A stretch of 64,000 nucleotides of DNA. Origin: Acidobacteriota bacterium. GTDB taxonomy: Bacteria > Acidobacteriota > Terriglobia > Terriglobales > Acidobacteriaceae. Positions within the stretch are counted from its first letter, which is position 1, and the number at the start of each line of letters is the position of its first letter. Shown here piece after piece: positions 1 through 9,884 of this stretch. The DNA lies in contig JAJYBU010000020.1 in assembly GCA_021778845.1 (NCBI GenBank), positions 1-64,000 of the forward strand, in the 5' to 3' direction. The position numbers were made by a program, and so were the translations under genes. Below the pieces are notes generated by a model. The model was not told where the DNA came from. It saw only the letters and a program-made list of their open reading frames with translations, and searched no databases.

Positions 1-1505
1 GTGTTGACGTAGACGTCGGTGTTGGTGAGCTCGCCGAAGTAGACCTCGGGACGTGTGACGGAGAGGCTGGGGGTGGTGCTCTGGACGGGCATGTTGCTGA
101 GCAGGAAGAGGGGCAGACCTTCAGAGGTGAAGCCGTTGACCGGGTTCATGGTGACGCCGTAGCCGTGAGTGTAGGTGAGGCGTTCGTTGATCCAGTTGCG
201 GCTGCTGACGGGGAGCTTGTCGACGTTGAGTTCGCGGTCGGCGAGCATGACCTCGCGGGTGGCGCCGTTAATGTTGTAGCGGTCGATGTCGATGTCGGGA
301 AAGTCGTAGTAGGTGCGGATCTCCTGGACCTGGCGGAGGGTGTCCTGGAGGGCGTGCCAGTCCCAGAGACGGATGTTCTGGAGGGTGGGCTGGTTGCTGG
401 CGGGGTCGGCGGCGTCGATGGTTGTTTCGGCGGGAAACTCGCGCTGGACGAAGCGGTCGAGACCGAAGGCGGCGCGGGTGCTCTGGATGTTGTGGGTGAT
501 GTAGGGGGTTTCGCGGACGAGTTCGTTGGGCTTGACGACGAAGTTGCCGACGTACCAGGTGATGATGCCGAGGCCGATGTAGCAGACGGCCGCTGGCATG
601 ATGGCGGCGGCGATCATGCGTGCGCGGGGAAGGTGAACGGCGTTGAAGGCGGCGAGGATGGCTCCGAGAAGGAGCGCAATGGAGACGACGAGAAGGCCGT
701 GGATGGTGATGTGCGCGTCGGTGTAGGAGATGCCGTCGAAGAGGGTGTGGTGGTCGAAGAGGGACTCGAAACGGCTGACGTAGACCATGCTGGCGACGAC
801 GAGAAGAAGGAAGGAGATGGCGGCGGAGAGGCTGCGCCAGGGGGACTCGAAGACGCCGGTGCGGGTCTTGGCTGTGAATTCCTTATTAAGTGCGTTGAGT
901 GCGCGGGTGCTGCTGGTGATGATGAAGTAGATGGCGGCGGCGGCGCAGAGCACCAGAGCGAGGGTCAGGAGCCAGTCGTTGAGCAGATCCCAGGCGGGGA
1001 GGGTGAAGAGATAGAAGTTGAGGGGCTTGGCGAAGATGGGGTCGGCGAGGCCGGCGGTGGAGGCGGGAGCGTACCAGAAGAGGGCGAGCGTGGGCCAGTC
1101 GGCCATGATGGATGCGCCGCTGAACAAGGCGATGATGGCGGCGACGATGAGAGAGCCGATGCGCAGGACGGGCTCGACGGAGAGGTTGATGGTCTGGCCG
1201 TTGAGGACGAGGGCGTGGGCGCTGGGGAGGTCGGACCGATGCGTGCGGCGGAGGGCCGTGAAGGCGGTGAAGAGGATGAGGAAGGTGAGGAGGGTGAAGG
1301 CCGCGAAGACGCCGGCCTGCAGGGTGATCATCTTCCAGAAGACTTCGGCGTAACCGAGCGAGGAGAACCAGAGGAGATCGACCCAGGAGGAGAGGAGGGT
1401 GCTGCTGGCGAAGATGGCGGCGAGAAGGATCAGGCCAATGAAGATGAGCAGACGGCGGCCCCAGACGGGCGATTGGTGCTGCTTCGAGTCAATCACGTAA
1501 GCCAC
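1..1505 (-). CDS. UPF0182 family membrane protein (3' end cut by window edge)
   Basis: Reading the minus strand gives 501 codons without a stop, running off the left edge, so the C-terminus is missing. The N-terminal part holds several hydrophobic segments (the first at roughly residues 15-35, then others up to about residue 270), followed by a soluble region with a conserved-looking stretch PEVYFGELTNTDVYV near the edge. This pattern of about seven N-terminal membrane segments plus a long soluble domain is typical of the UPF0182/COG1615 family, whose function is unknown. The start is taken as GTG at 1505 because GGAGGAAATC lies directly upstream; a second in-frame GTG follows three codons later. 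It is divergent from the GH13 gene, with 192 bp between them that must hold both promoters. Confidence 0.85.
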   Translation of the reverse strand, partial: MAYVIDSKQHQSPVWGRRLLIFIGLILLAAIFASSTLLSSWVDLLWFSSLGYAEVFWKMITLQAGVFAAFTLLTFLILFTAFTALRRTHRSDLPSAHALVLNGQTINLSVEPVLRIGSLIVAAIIALFSGASIMADWPTLALFWYAPASTAGLADPIFAKPLNFYLFTLPAWDLLNDWLLTLALVLCAAAAIYFIITSSTRALNALNKEFTAKTRTGVFESPWRSLSAAISFLLLVVASMVYVSRFESLFDHHTLFDGISYTDAHITIHGLLVVSIALLLGAILAAFNAVHLPRARMIAAAIMPAAVCYIGLGIITWYVGNFVVKPNELVRETPYITHNIQSTRAAFGLDRFVQREFPAETTIDAADPASNQPTLQNIRLWDWHALQDTLRQVQEIRTYYDFPDIDIDRYNINGATREVMLADRELNVDKLPVSSRNWINERLTYTHGYGVTMNPVNGFTSEGLPLFLLSNMPVQSTTPSLSVTRPEVYFGELTNTDVYVN

Positions 1506-1697
1506 GATTTCCTCCGGGTGGCCAGGTTCACGCAGGGGTTTCGGGATGAAATTCGCCTGCGGGAGCGATGGGGAACAGTGAGATTGTACAGGCTGCGCAG
1601 GGTGCTGGATGGGAATGTTGTGAGGGGTGAGGCAGCATCCTACCGGGAAGCACTATAGTAAGTCGCAGGCGAAAATACGCCGGAGAGCTACGACCGC

Positions 1698-4600
1698 ATG
1701 GAATTTCATATCTCGAAATCGATCCGAGAACGGCTGGGGCTGGACGATGTTCTGTTCAGCTTTACGGGGAATGTTGTGTTTGCAAATGTTGCGGCGGCGC
1801 GAAGGCTGGCGCAGGGGCTCAATGAGATGCCGGGAGCGGAGCTTGGCTCGGAGGTGGGCGCTGCGAAAGGTGTGGTGAATGCGGGCGCACTGTTTGCGAT
1901 GGGCATGATCGATGAACTGAGCCATGCGCTGGTGGCGCGGTATCGCAGAGAGCAGGACCCGGCGGTGATGGCCGAGGCGGTGCAGTGGCTGGGCTCGCAG
2001 GTGACGCCAAAAGAGAGCGAGCGGCTGCTGCTGCAATTTGCGGAGCAGTTCCCTACTGTCGAGGTGTATCGCGGCAAGCAGACGGCCGAGCAGTGGCTGA
2101 AGGGCAGCAGCGAGGGGCGGCCGAATCGCGAGATTGCGTTTGAAGAGATGCTGCTGCTGTGGATTGCCAATAGCAATCCGGCGTTTGTGCCGTTCCGGAA
2201 GCTGTTCGATGACAAACTGCTGAAGCGCAAGACGGCGTATGCGGGAGCGACGAAGGGGTTGCCGGATTTTTTTGCGACACGGCCACCGATTGCGAAGAGC
2301 CTGGGGACGCTGCTGGATGCGCTGCGCGCACCGATGCTGGCTGCGCCGGATTCGCTGACCGGGCAACTGGATTACATCAGCACGACGTGGGCGGATTATC
2401 TGGGCGATGATCTGCGCAGGGTGCTGCTGGCGATTGATGTGCTGCGCGAGGAAGAGCTGGCGATCTGGATGCGGTTTCATCCGGCGGGGCCGGACTGGCA
2501 TCGGCATGGAGAGCCGGGGCGCGGCGGCGAAGGGTTTGTCGGCGATGAGTACATCGGGTTCGATTCGGAGTATGTGATTGGGCCGGATGGAGTGAGACGG
2601 CGGCGGTATCCGGCGGGGTATCAGGCTCCGCTGAGCGAGTATGAGGCGTTCAGCGCGGACCAGGCGTGGATGCCGACGGTGGTGCTGATCGCGAAGAGTA
2701 CGTATGTGTGGCTGGAACAGTTGTCGAAGAAATACCTGCGGCACATTTACCGGCTGGATCAGATTCCGGATGAGGAGTTGCGGCTGCTGGCGGATCGCGG
2801 AATTACCGGGCTGTGGCTGATCGGGCTGTGGGAGCGGAGCAGAGCTTCGAAGACGATCAAACGGCTGCGGGGGAATCGCGAGGCAGTGGCGTCGGCGTAC
2901 TCGCTGAAGGACTATGCGATTGCCGAAGACCTGGGGGGCGAACAGGCGTATGAGACTCTGCGCCATCGGGCGGCGATGGCGGGGCTGCGGCTGGCGAGCG
3001 ATATGGTGCCGAATCATATGGGCATCGATTCAAGCTGGGTGATCGAGAATCCGGACTGGTTTTTGTCGCGGTGGGAGAGCCCGTTCCCTGCGTACCGATT
3101 TGAGGGACCGGACCTCTCGACCGACAGCCGCGTGGAGATCAAGATTGAGGACCATTATTACGACCAGACCGATGCGGCGGTGGTGTTTCGGCTGCGGCAC
3201 TATCGCGATGGGGCGGTGCGGTATATGTACCACGGCAATGATGGGACGACGTTTGCGTGGAACGATACGGCGCAACTGGACTACTCCAAGGCTGCGGTGC
3301 GGGAGCATGTGATCCAGGTGATTTTAAACGTGGCGCGACGCTTCCCTATCATCCGCTTTGATGCGGCGATGGTGCTGGCGAAGCGACATGTGCAGCGGCT
3401 GTGGTTTCCGCTGCCGGGAGCGGGCGGATCGATTCCATCGCGGGCAGAGAATGCGATGTCGCAAGAGGCGTTCGATGCGCTGATGCCGCATGAGTTCTGG
3501 CGCGAGGTGGTGGACCGCGTGGCCGCTGAGGTTCCGGGAACTCTGCTGCTGGCCGAGGCGTTCTGGCTGCTGGAAGGGTACTTCGTGCGCACGCTGGGAA
3601 TGCATCGCGTGTACAACAGCGCGTTTATGAACATGCTGCGCGATGAGGAGAATGCGAAGTACCGATCGTATCTGAAGAAGACGGTGGAGTTCGATCCGGA
3701 TATCTTGAAGCGCTACGTGAACTTTATGAGCAACCCGGACGAGCGCACGGCGATTGATCAGTTTGGCTGGGGGGATAAATATTTTGGCGTGTCAGTACTG
3801 CTGGCAACGCTGCCGGGGCTGCCGATGTTTGGGCATGGGCAGATTGAGGGCTATACCGAACGGTATGGCATGGACTTCAAACAGGCGCGGCTGGATGAAC
3901 AGCAGAATGAGGGCATGATAGCGCGGCATCAGCAGTTGATTGCGCCGCTGCTGAAGAACCGGCGCTTATTTGCGGAGAGCACGGACTTTGTGATGTATGA
4001 CTTCTGGACCGACTATGGCGATGTGGATGAGAACGTATTCGCTTACTCAAATATGTGCGGGGGCGAGCGGTCGCTGATTCTCTATAACAACCGGTATGGT
4101 TCGACGCATGGAACGATCAAGATGTCGGTGGGATTTCTGGAGAAGCAGAGCGGAGCGCTGCGGCAGAAGAGCCTGAGCGATGGGCTGCGATTGCCGGGCG
4201 ATGAGTCGGTGATCATGGTGTACCGGGATACGGCGCAGGGGCTGGAATACCTGCGCAGGGCAACGGATTTTCGCGATCATGGACTGACGGTGGACCTGCG
4301 CGGATACCAGCATGTGGTGCTGCTGGAGTGGCGCGAGTTTCGACCGTCGGAGGCGTATCCGTGGGACCGGCTGTGCGATGCGTTGCATGGGTCGGGGGTG
4401 TATAGCGCGGATGAGGCGCTGTCGCAGTTGCGGCTGCAACCGCTGGTGGACACGCTGCACCGCACGATCAGCGAGGCGGTAATTCATGGGTTTGCAAAGG
4501 CCGCTTATGAGGCGATGACGCGCGAGATCCAGGTTGAAGAGAAAGCCAGAGGCACGCGCCGGGCTGCGAAGAAAGAGTCGATGGAGATCGCTGCGGCAGA

Positions 4601-5465
4601 GGCCGAGGAGTCCGCGCTGGCCGAGGGAGTGCGCGAGTTTGTGGCGGGAGTGCGTGCGTTTGCGGAGATGGCAACGTATCTCGCGCAGTTGGGCGGGATG
4701 CAGAACGACACGGCAGCCAAGGGGCCGGCGTGGATTTCGGCTTTGGCGGAGTCAAACGGTGCTGAAACGGTGGAGCGAGAGACGGGCAGCGATGCGGAGA
4801 TCGCGACGGCTTCGGTGCGTCTGCCGTGGCTGGTGATGAAGTTCCCGGAGGCGTTGCAGACGGCGGCACGGTCCGTGTTGCCGAGTAACGATGTGCGCGT
4901 GCCTGCGGCGCAGACGTGGGCGCCGGTGATGGCCTGGATGGCGATGCGAGCACTTCCCTCTCCGACGGAGGCGTTGGGAATTTATGATGCGCTGCGATTG
5001 CGGCATGCGCTGGCGGAGACGTTCTCGGCGGTGGGCGTGCAGGGGGAGCAGGCCTGGAGAGCTGCGGCCGAGGTACGCGTGCTGCTGCTGATGAATCTGT
5101 ATGGATCGTGTTCGGCTGCGGTGCGCTCGGCGGAGTTCTGGAACGATGGGGACGTGCGCTGGCTGACGGGGGTTCATGGTGCGGTGGAAGAGCCGGAGTA
5201 CTTTGAACAGGAGGGTTTTGAGGCGTTCGTGTGCTGGCTGCAACTGCCGGCACTGATCGCCGGCGGGGATGGCGCAGTGGTGCACACGAAGGCTGCGCAC
5301 GATGTGACCGCGATTGCCGCGAACCTGGCGTATGCGGCGAAGGTTGCGGGGTATGAGGTGCATCGCTTCCTGGATGTACTGCATACGGGCGATTTGAAGA
5401 AGCCTCGGCAGACGGTGAACGCGGAGTTGGAGGCACTGGCGGAGGAGCTTGAGGGACGCGGTTGA
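1698..5465 (+). CDS. Large GH13 alpha-amylase-family glycosidase
   Basis: The 1255-residue protein carries the conserved GH13 regions. Region I is DMVPNH at 434-439. Region II is RFDAA with the predicted nucleophile Asp555. Region III is LLAEAF with the predicted acid Glu620. A region IV candidate is NPDE at 679-682, with Asp681 as possible transition-state stabiliser and Pro where many family members have His. The barrel is flanked by about 350 N-terminal residues and over 400 C-terminal residues of no family I recognise, far longer than a simple amylase. It has no signal peptide, so a cytoplasmic role on alpha-glucans (glycogen or trehalose-type metabolism) is inferred. The ATG at 1698 follows a GGAGA about 12 nt upstream. 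Substrate and subfamily cannot be decided from sequence reading. Confidence 0.85.
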   Translation: MEFHISKSIRERLGLDDVLFSFTGNVVFANVAAARRLAQGLNEMPGAELGSEVGAAKGVVNAGALFAMGMIDELSHALVARYRREQDPAVMAEAVQWLGSQVTPKESERLLLQFAEQFPTVEVYRGKQTAEQWLKGSSEGRPNREIAFEEMLLLWIANSNPAFVPFRKLFDDKLLKRKTAYAGATKGLPDFFATRPPIAKSLGTLLDALRAPMLAAPDSLTGQLDYISTTWADYLGDDLRRVLLAIDVLREEELAIWMRFHPAGPDWHRHGEPGRGGEGFVGDEYIGFDSEYVIGPDGVRRRRYPAGYQAPLSEYEAFSADQAWMPTVVLIAKSTYVWLEQLSKKYLRHIYRLDQIPDEELRLLADRGITGLWLIGLWERSRASKTIKRLRGNREAVASAYSLKDYAIAEDLGGEQAYETLRHRAAMAGLRLASDMVPNHMGIDSSWVIENPDWFLSRWESPFPAYRFEGPDLSTDSRVEIKIEDHYYDQTDAAVVFRLRHYRDGAVRYMYHGNDGTTFAWNDTAQLDYSKAAVREHVIQVILNVARRFPIIRFDAAMVLAKRHVQRLWFPLPGAGGSIPSRAENAMSQEAFDALMPHEFWREVVDRVAAEVPGTLLLAEAFWLLEGYFVRTLGMHRVYNSAFMNMLRDEENAKYRSYLKKTVEFDPDILKRYVNFMSNPDERTAIDQFGWGDKYFGVSVLLATLPGLPMFGHGQIEGYTERYGMDFKQARLDEQQNEGMIARHQQLIAPLLKNRRLFAESTDFVMYDFWTDYGDVDENVFAYSNMCGGERSLILYNNRYGSTHGTIKMSVGFLEKQSGALRQKSLSDGLRLPGDESVIMVYRDTAQGLEYLRRATDFRDHGLTVDLRGYQHVVLLEWREFRPSEAYPWDRLCDALHGSGVYSADEALSQLRLQPLVDTLHRTISEAVIHGFAKAAYEAMTREIQVEEKARGTRRAAKKESMEIAAAEAEESALAEGVREFVAGVRAFAEMATYLAQLGGMQNDTAAKGPAWISALAESNGAETVERETGSDAEIATASVRLPWLVMKFPEALQTAARSVLPSNDVRVPAAQTWAPVMAWMAMRALPSPTEALGIYDALRLRHALAETFSAVGVQGEQAWRAAAEVRVLLLMNLYGSCSAAVRSAEFWNDGDVRWLTGVHGAVEEPEYFEQEGFEAFVCWLQLPALIAGGDGAVVHTKAAHDVTAIAANLAYAAKVAGYEVHRFLDVLHTGDLKKPRQTVNAELEALAEELEGRG

Positions 5466-5691
5466 TGCGGCGTGTGGTGTGTGGAGATGCAAGGGAACCT
5501 CTGAACAAGTTCCGCATATTCCCTCAGGGGCTAAAGCCCCGTTGAATCTGAGGAAGTGATGGCGGGACTAAAGTCCCACCGCTTCAAAACGAAGACTGGA
5601 TCGGAGGGCCACTCGCAGCAGACTGCAGGTCTCTCCGCGGCGCGACGACAGGAGTTGGGGTGGGTGTGGCATAGGGAGGTGCGGCGGCGGG
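5466..5691. other. Gap between convergent genes with clustered inverted repeats
   Basis: These 226 bp separate the convergent GH13 and hrpB genes. They contain a small hairpin (GGAAC 5494-5498 with GTTCC 5509-5513) and then the REP-like palindrome pair at 5519-5577. No convincing gene is seen. The element could act as a bidirectional terminator, though no T-run follows the stems. Confidence 0.6.
5519..5577. repeat. REP-like element: two TAAA-centred palindromes
   Basis: Two 14-bp near-palindromes sit 23 bp apart: GGGGCTAAAGCCCC (5527-5540) and GGGACTAAAGTCCC (5564-5577). The first is enclosed by a further imperfect inverted pair, TTCCCTCAG (5519-5527) and CTGAGGAA (5548-5555). Both palindromes share the core CTAAAG with compensating flank changes (GGGGC/GCCCC versus GGGAC/GTCCC), which is what selection on a hairpin would leave. 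Placement between convergent genes fits a REP/BIME-type intergenic repeat. From memory, similar elements are frequent in Acidobacteriota; only one copy is present here. Confidence 0.7.
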
Positions 5692-8052
5692 TTATTTTCG
5701 GGTGGCGTCGGGCGCATGCAGCGGCTGCTCTGGCCATGCGTGGCGGGGGTAGCGGCGCATGAGTTCGCGACGGACCTGCGGGTAGAGCCGCTGCCAGAAC
5801 CCGGCGAGGTCGGTGGTGGTTTGCACGGCGCGATGGTTGGGCGCGAGGAGATGCAGGACGAGGGGCGTGCGATCGGGGCCGATGCGCGGGGTGTCGGTCA
5901 TGCCGAAGAAGTCTTGCAATCGCGACGAGATCCAGGGCGGGCGACCCTGTTCGTAGTGGACTTTGGTTTGACGGCCGCCGCTGAGACGGATGCTGAGCGG
6001 CGCGGCTTCGTTGAGGCGGCGAGTGTCGAGTTGGGCTTCGAGGAGCGGCAGGAGATTGCGGGCTGAGTCGCGTAGTTCGCTGAAGCTCTGGAGGCCGAGA
6101 CAGAGGCTGCGCAGTGCCTCCGGGATGTCGGGCGGGGTGAGTCCGGCGAAGGAGAGACGCGCGAGGAAGGGGTCGAGGGTTTCGCGTTCGATGAAGCGAT
6201 CGATGCCGGCGTCGAGGGCTTTGCGTGCGAGCAGGTCGGCGGCTTCGGCTTCCCACGCGGGGCCGGTTGCGGGACCGCGAGATTCTTCTACGACGAGCTT
6301 GTCATAGAACAGGGCGCTGACTTTTTCGACTCGCTCGGAGGTGCGATTCCAGACTACGCTGGAGCGCTCGGCGAGGTTGTCGGGAAAGAGTTCGAGGAGC
6401 CACTCGGGCTCGATGCGCGCGGTCATGCGGATGAGCGGGAGTGGGTTTTCGATGCGGTCCTCGGCATCAAGGGCGAGCATGAACTCGTAGGGCGGCGGCT
6501 CACCGGCAAGCTCGGCGGAGAAGCCTGTCGAGAGAAGAACCTGGTTGCCGGTGCGGCGGCGAGCTACGCGGTCGGGAAAACCGGCGAGCAGGGAGAGCAG
6601 CAGAGCATCGTCATCGTGGTGGGTCTGCGTTTGCGGCCGAGCCATGCGGAGAAGCTGCTCGGTGTGCTGGCGGGCACGATGATCCTGAGGCAGATCCAGG
6701 GCCGCGAGGAGATCGCTGCGCTCACTGCGCACGCCCAGGCCGAGCATCGCGGCAGCGCGGCAGCCGTCCTCGCCGACGCCACGGTCCAATGCTTCGACGA
6801 CGATGCGCGAGAGACGCGGGGGCAGCGGGAATCGTGCGAGACGGTGCTCCATGCCGCCGCTGGCTCCCATGCGATCGAGCAGGAGTTCGGCGGCTTCGAC
6901 GGCCTCGGCGGGGGGAGGCTGCAGCCAGTCGAGACTGTCGATGTGCGCGATCTTCATGGCGCGAAGGGTGAGGAGGAGTTGGGAGAGATCGGCGCGGGCG
7001 ATCTCGGGCGTGTCGTGCTCGGGGCGGAGGGAGTAGTCCTCCGCGGAGTAGAGGCGCAGAACCTGGCCGGGCTGCGTGCGGGCGGCACGGCCGGCGCGCT
7101 GCGTGGCGGAGGCTTTGCTGACGCGGCTGATTTGCAGCGTCGGCAGACCGGTCCACGGGGAGTAGGTGGCGAAGCGCGCGAGGCCACTGTCGATGACGGC
7201 GGTGACGCCTTCGACGGTGACGGAACTTTCCGCAACGTTGGTGGCGAGGATGAGGCGTCGCTCGGCGGAGGGGAGGACGGCGCGGTCCTGCTCGACGGGT
7301 GAGAGGTCTCCGTGCAGCGGAAGGACGAGCAGGCCGGTGCGGCGAGCAAGCGGTTCGCACTCGCGGAGGGTCCGGCGAATCTCAGCGATGCCGGGGAAGA
7401 AGGCAAGGATGTTGCCGGTGTGCTGGTCGGCGAAGAGGCGTTCGACGGCGTTGCGCACCTGGAGGTGCAGAGGATCGGGCGAGTAGGGGAGATGATGGAT
7501 CGAGAGCGGGAAGAGGCGACCCTCGGAGCGAAGGACGGGGCAGTCGCGGAGGTAGTGCGCGATGGGCGCGGCGTCCAGCGTGGCGGACATCACGATGATG
7601 CGCAACTCGGGGCGGGTGCTCTGCAGGCGCTTGAGGAGTGCGAGGGCGAGGTCGCTGTCGAGATGGCGCTCGTGGAACTCGTCGAGGACGACGGCGTCGA
7701 CGCCTTTGAGCGCGGGATCGGTGAGGAGACGGCGGGTAAGGATGCCTTCGGTGACGAAGCGTAAGCGCGTGCGCGGGCCAATCTTTTCCTCGAAACGGAC
7801 CTGGTAGCCGACGGTTGCGCCGACCTCTTCGCCGAGTTCGGAGGCGACCCTTCGCGCGGCCATGCGTGCGGCAATCCGGCGCGGCTCAAGCACGATGACT
7901 TCGCCGCTGAGGATGCCGAGAAGCGCGGGCGGAACTCGGGTGGTCTTCCCTGCTCCGGGCGGGGCTTCGATGACGAGGTTGGGGGTGCGCTCGAGGGACG
8001 CAAGCATCTCCGGCAGAATGACGTCTACCGGAAGTGCAGCCCTTCGCATCAC
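5692..8052 (-). CDS. hrpB: ATP-dependent helicase HrpB (DEAH family)
   Basis: The 786-residue protein has the layout of HrpB: motif I GAGKTT at residues 33-38, motif II DEFH, motif III SAT, and a helicase C-domain containing QRAGRAAR. After that comes the HA2-like region and the long HrpB-type C-terminal domain. The length matches the family (about 800 residues). HrpB is a DEAH/RHA helicase of unclear physiological role, presumed to act on RNA in the cytoplasm. The start is one of two adjacent ATG codons at 8052 and 8049. It is divergent from the S1-domain gene, with 128 bp between. The opposite strand of this gene has long open frames that are antisense artefacts of high GC. Confidence 0.93.
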   Translation of the reverse strand: MMRRAALPVDVILPEMLASLERTPNLVIEAPPGAGKTTRVPPALLGILSGEVIVLEPRRIAARMAARRVASELGEEVGATVGYQVRFEEKIGPRTRLRFVTEGILTRRLLTDPALKGVDAVVLDEFHERHLDSDLALALLKRLQSTRPELRIIVMSATLDAAPIAHYLRDCPVLRSEGRLFPLSIHHLPYSPDPLHLQVRNAVERLFADQHTGNILAFFPGIAEIRRTLRECEPLARRTGLLVLPLHGDLSPVEQDRAVLPSAERRLILATNVAESSVTVEGVTAVIDSGLARFATYSPWTGLPTLQISRVSKASATQRAGRAARTQPGQVLRLYSAEDYSLRPEHDTPEIARADLSQLLLTLRAMKIAHIDSLDWLQPPPAEAVEAAELLLDRMGASGGMEHRLARFPLPPRLSRIVVEALDRGVGEDGCRAAAMLGLGVRSERSDLLAALDLPQDHRARQHTEQLLRMARPQTQTHHDDDALLLSLLAGFPDRVARRRTGNQVLLSTGFSAELAGEPPPYEFMLALDAEDRIENPLPLIRMTARIEPEWLLELFPDNLAERSSVVWNRTSERVEKVSALFYDKLVVEESRGPATGPAWEAEAADLLARKALDAGIDRFIERETLDPFLARLSFAGLTPPDIPEALRSLCLGLQSFSELRDSARNLLPLLEAQLDTRRLNEAAPLSIRLSGGRQTKVHYEQGRPPWISSRLQDFFGMTDTPRIGPDRTPLVLHLLAPNHRAVQTTTDLAGFWQRLYPQVRRELMRRYPRHAWPEQPLHAPDATRK

Positions 8053-8180
8053 AGGATAGATCGGAACACGTGGGTTCGTAGGACGTCAATGTGGAGAGCA
8101 GACGTCGGTGGAAAATGCGGGCGTGTGGGGAGGTGATCTAACGGGTGGGATGCGGTTCGTGACAGAATGATAGGCAGACT

Positions 8181-9884
8181 ATGACGCCTGACGAACTGAT
8201 CCCTGACGCCTCCGCTGAGAATGAAACCCTGACTGAATCGCCTGCTGAATCGTTTGGCGAGTTGCTCGCCGAGTTTGAGCACACGCATACGCATAAGGCT
8301 GAGGGCGATGCGAAGCAGATGGAAGGCACTGTCGTCTCGATGGACGCGGAGGCGGTGTACCTGGACATTGGGTACAAGACGGAGGGGATGCTGCTGCGTA
8401 GTGCGTTTCCGCGTGACGCTGAGGGAGTGACGCCGGGGAGTACGTTTGCGGTCTCGGTGAAGGGACGGAATCCTGAGGGGTACTACGAGCTGTCGCTGCT
8501 GCGGGTGGCGCAGGCTACGGATTGGGCTTCGCTGCAAGAAGCGTTTGAACAAAAGACGGCGGTGGTGGGAACGGTGACTGCTGTGGTGAAAGGCGGGCTC
8601 TCGGTGGATGTGGGCGTGCGCGCGTTTATGCCGGCCTCGAGAAGCGGCGTGCGCGAGGCCGCCGAGATGGAAAAGATGGTGGGACAGCAGATTACGTGCC
8701 GCATCATCAAGCTCGACACGGTGGAGGAAGATGTGGTGGTGGACCGCCGCGTGATTGCCGAAGAGGAGGCAAGTGCGCTGCAGGGGAGCCGCTTCGCGGA
8801 GCTGCGTGTGGGTGACGTTGTGAGTGGGCAGGTGCGCAGCATGGCGTCGTATGGCGCGTTTGTCGATCTGGGTGGAATCGATGGACTGCTGCACATCGGC
8901 GATATTGCGTGGAGCCGGTTGAAGACTCCGGAGGATGTGCTGAGCGTCGGGCAGCAGGTGGAGGTGAAGATTCTCAGCGTCGATGCGGAGGCAAAGCGCG
9001 TCTCGCTGGGGATGAAACAACTGCAGCCAGAGCCGTGGGATGCTGTGGCGGAGAAATATCTGGCTGGGCAGCGGATCACGGGTACGGTCGCGCGGCTGAT
9101 GGACTTCGGTGCGTTTGTGGAGTTGGAGCCGGGAGTTGAGGGACTGATTCATGTGTCGGAGATGTCGTGGGTGAAGAAGGTGAGAAAACCCAGCGACATG
9201 CTGAAGGAAGGCGAGACGGTCGAGGCCGTGATCCTGTCGGTGAGCCCGGGCGAACGGAGAATTTCGCTGGGGCTGAAGCAGGCGCTGGGGGATCCGTGGA
9301 GCGAGGTTCCGAAGAAGTTTCCGGTGGGGTCGGCGATGGAAGGGCCAGTGACGCGGCTGATGAAGTTCGGAGCGTTTGTGCAGTTGGCAGAGGGCGTCGA
9401 GGGCCTGGTCCATGTGAGCGAAATTACCGCGGACCGGCATATTCATCATCCACAGGATGTGCTGCGCGTGGGAGAGATGGTGAAGGCGCAGGTGGTCGGG
9501 CTGGATGCGGAAAAACGGCAGATCAAGCTGAGTATGAAGGAGTTGGTGCCGACCAGCCGCGGCGAATACCTGGAGGAGCACAAGGCGGGCGATGTGGTCT
9601 CGGGGCGCGTGGTGGAGCAGACGGCGGAGTCCGTCGTGGTTGAGCTGGGCGAAGGGATTCGCGCGGAGTGTCCGATTGTGGCCAGCTCGGCTGCTGCGAC
9701 CGAGAGCACGAGTAACGTGGGGGTGGATCTGTCGTCGCTGACATCGATGCTGAGTGCGCGCTGGAAGGGCGGTGCGACGGCGGCGGCAAGCAAGCCGGAA
9801 CCGCTCGGACTGGGACAGATTCGCAGCTTCCGCATTGCGACGCTTGACCGCGAGACGGGAACGATCAGGCTGGAGTTGGCGTAG
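8181..9884 (+). CDS. S1 RNA-binding repeat protein (ribosomal protein S1-like)
   Basis: The 567-residue protein is a string of S1 (OB-fold) repeats after an acidic N-terminal tail of about 45 residues. Five are clear, each with the G-x-V-x-x-(hydrophobic)-G-(A/V)-(F/Y)-V-(D/E)-L opening and the V-x-(V/I)-x-D-x-x-x-x-(R/K)-(I/V)-x-L-(S/G) closing pattern. Repeats 3-5 are the most typical (GLLHIGDI, GLIHVSEM, GLVHVSEI). A sixth, near the C-terminus, is degenerate. This is the architecture of 30S ribosomal protein S1, which brings mRNA to the ribosome, so rpsA is a reasonable guess. A genome may hold a second S1 paralogue, and the degenerate last repeat makes me cautious about the symbol. Confidence 0.85.
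   Translation: MTPDELIPDASAENETLTESPAESFGELLAEFEHTHTHKAEGDAKQMEGTVVSMDAEAVYLDIGYKTEGMLLRSAFPRDAEGVTPGSTFAVSVKGRNPEGYYELSLLRVAQATDWASLQEAFEQKTAVVGTVTAVVKGGLSVDVGVRAFMPASRSGVREAAEMEKMVGQQITCRIIKLDTVEEDVVVDRRVIAEEEASALQGSRFAELRVGDVVSGQVRSMASYGAFVDLGGIDGLLHIGDIAWSRLKTPEDVLSVGQQVEVKILSVDAEAKRVSLGMKQLQPEPWDAVAEKYLAGQRITGTVARLMDFGAFVELEPGVEGLIHVSEMSWVKKVRKPSDMLKEGETVEAVILSVSPGERRISLGLKQALGDPWSEVPKKFPVGSAMEGPVTRLMKFGAFVQLAEGVEGLVHVSEITADRHIHHPQDVLRVGEMVKAQVVGLDAEKRQIKLSMKELVPTSRGEYLEEHKAGDVVSGRVVEQTAESVVVELGEGIRAECPIVASSAAATESTSNVGVDLSSLTSMLSARWKGGATAAASKPEPLGLGQIRSFRIATLDRETGTIRLELA

Noticed and set aside
165-1658. 497-codon open frame on the plus strand
   Set aside because: It is antisense to the UPF0182 gene. 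Its product is a low-complexity Gly/Glu/Asp/Val string produced by high-GC codon bias on the other strand.
1653-3017. 454-codon open frame on the minus strand
   Set aside because: It lies antisense to the GH13 gene and translates to an Arg/Pro/His-rich sequence with no family motif.
6616-7302. 228-codon plus-strand frame inside hrpB
   Set aside because: Antisense to a clear helicase; composition is Gly/Glu/Asp-rich without a recognisable fold.
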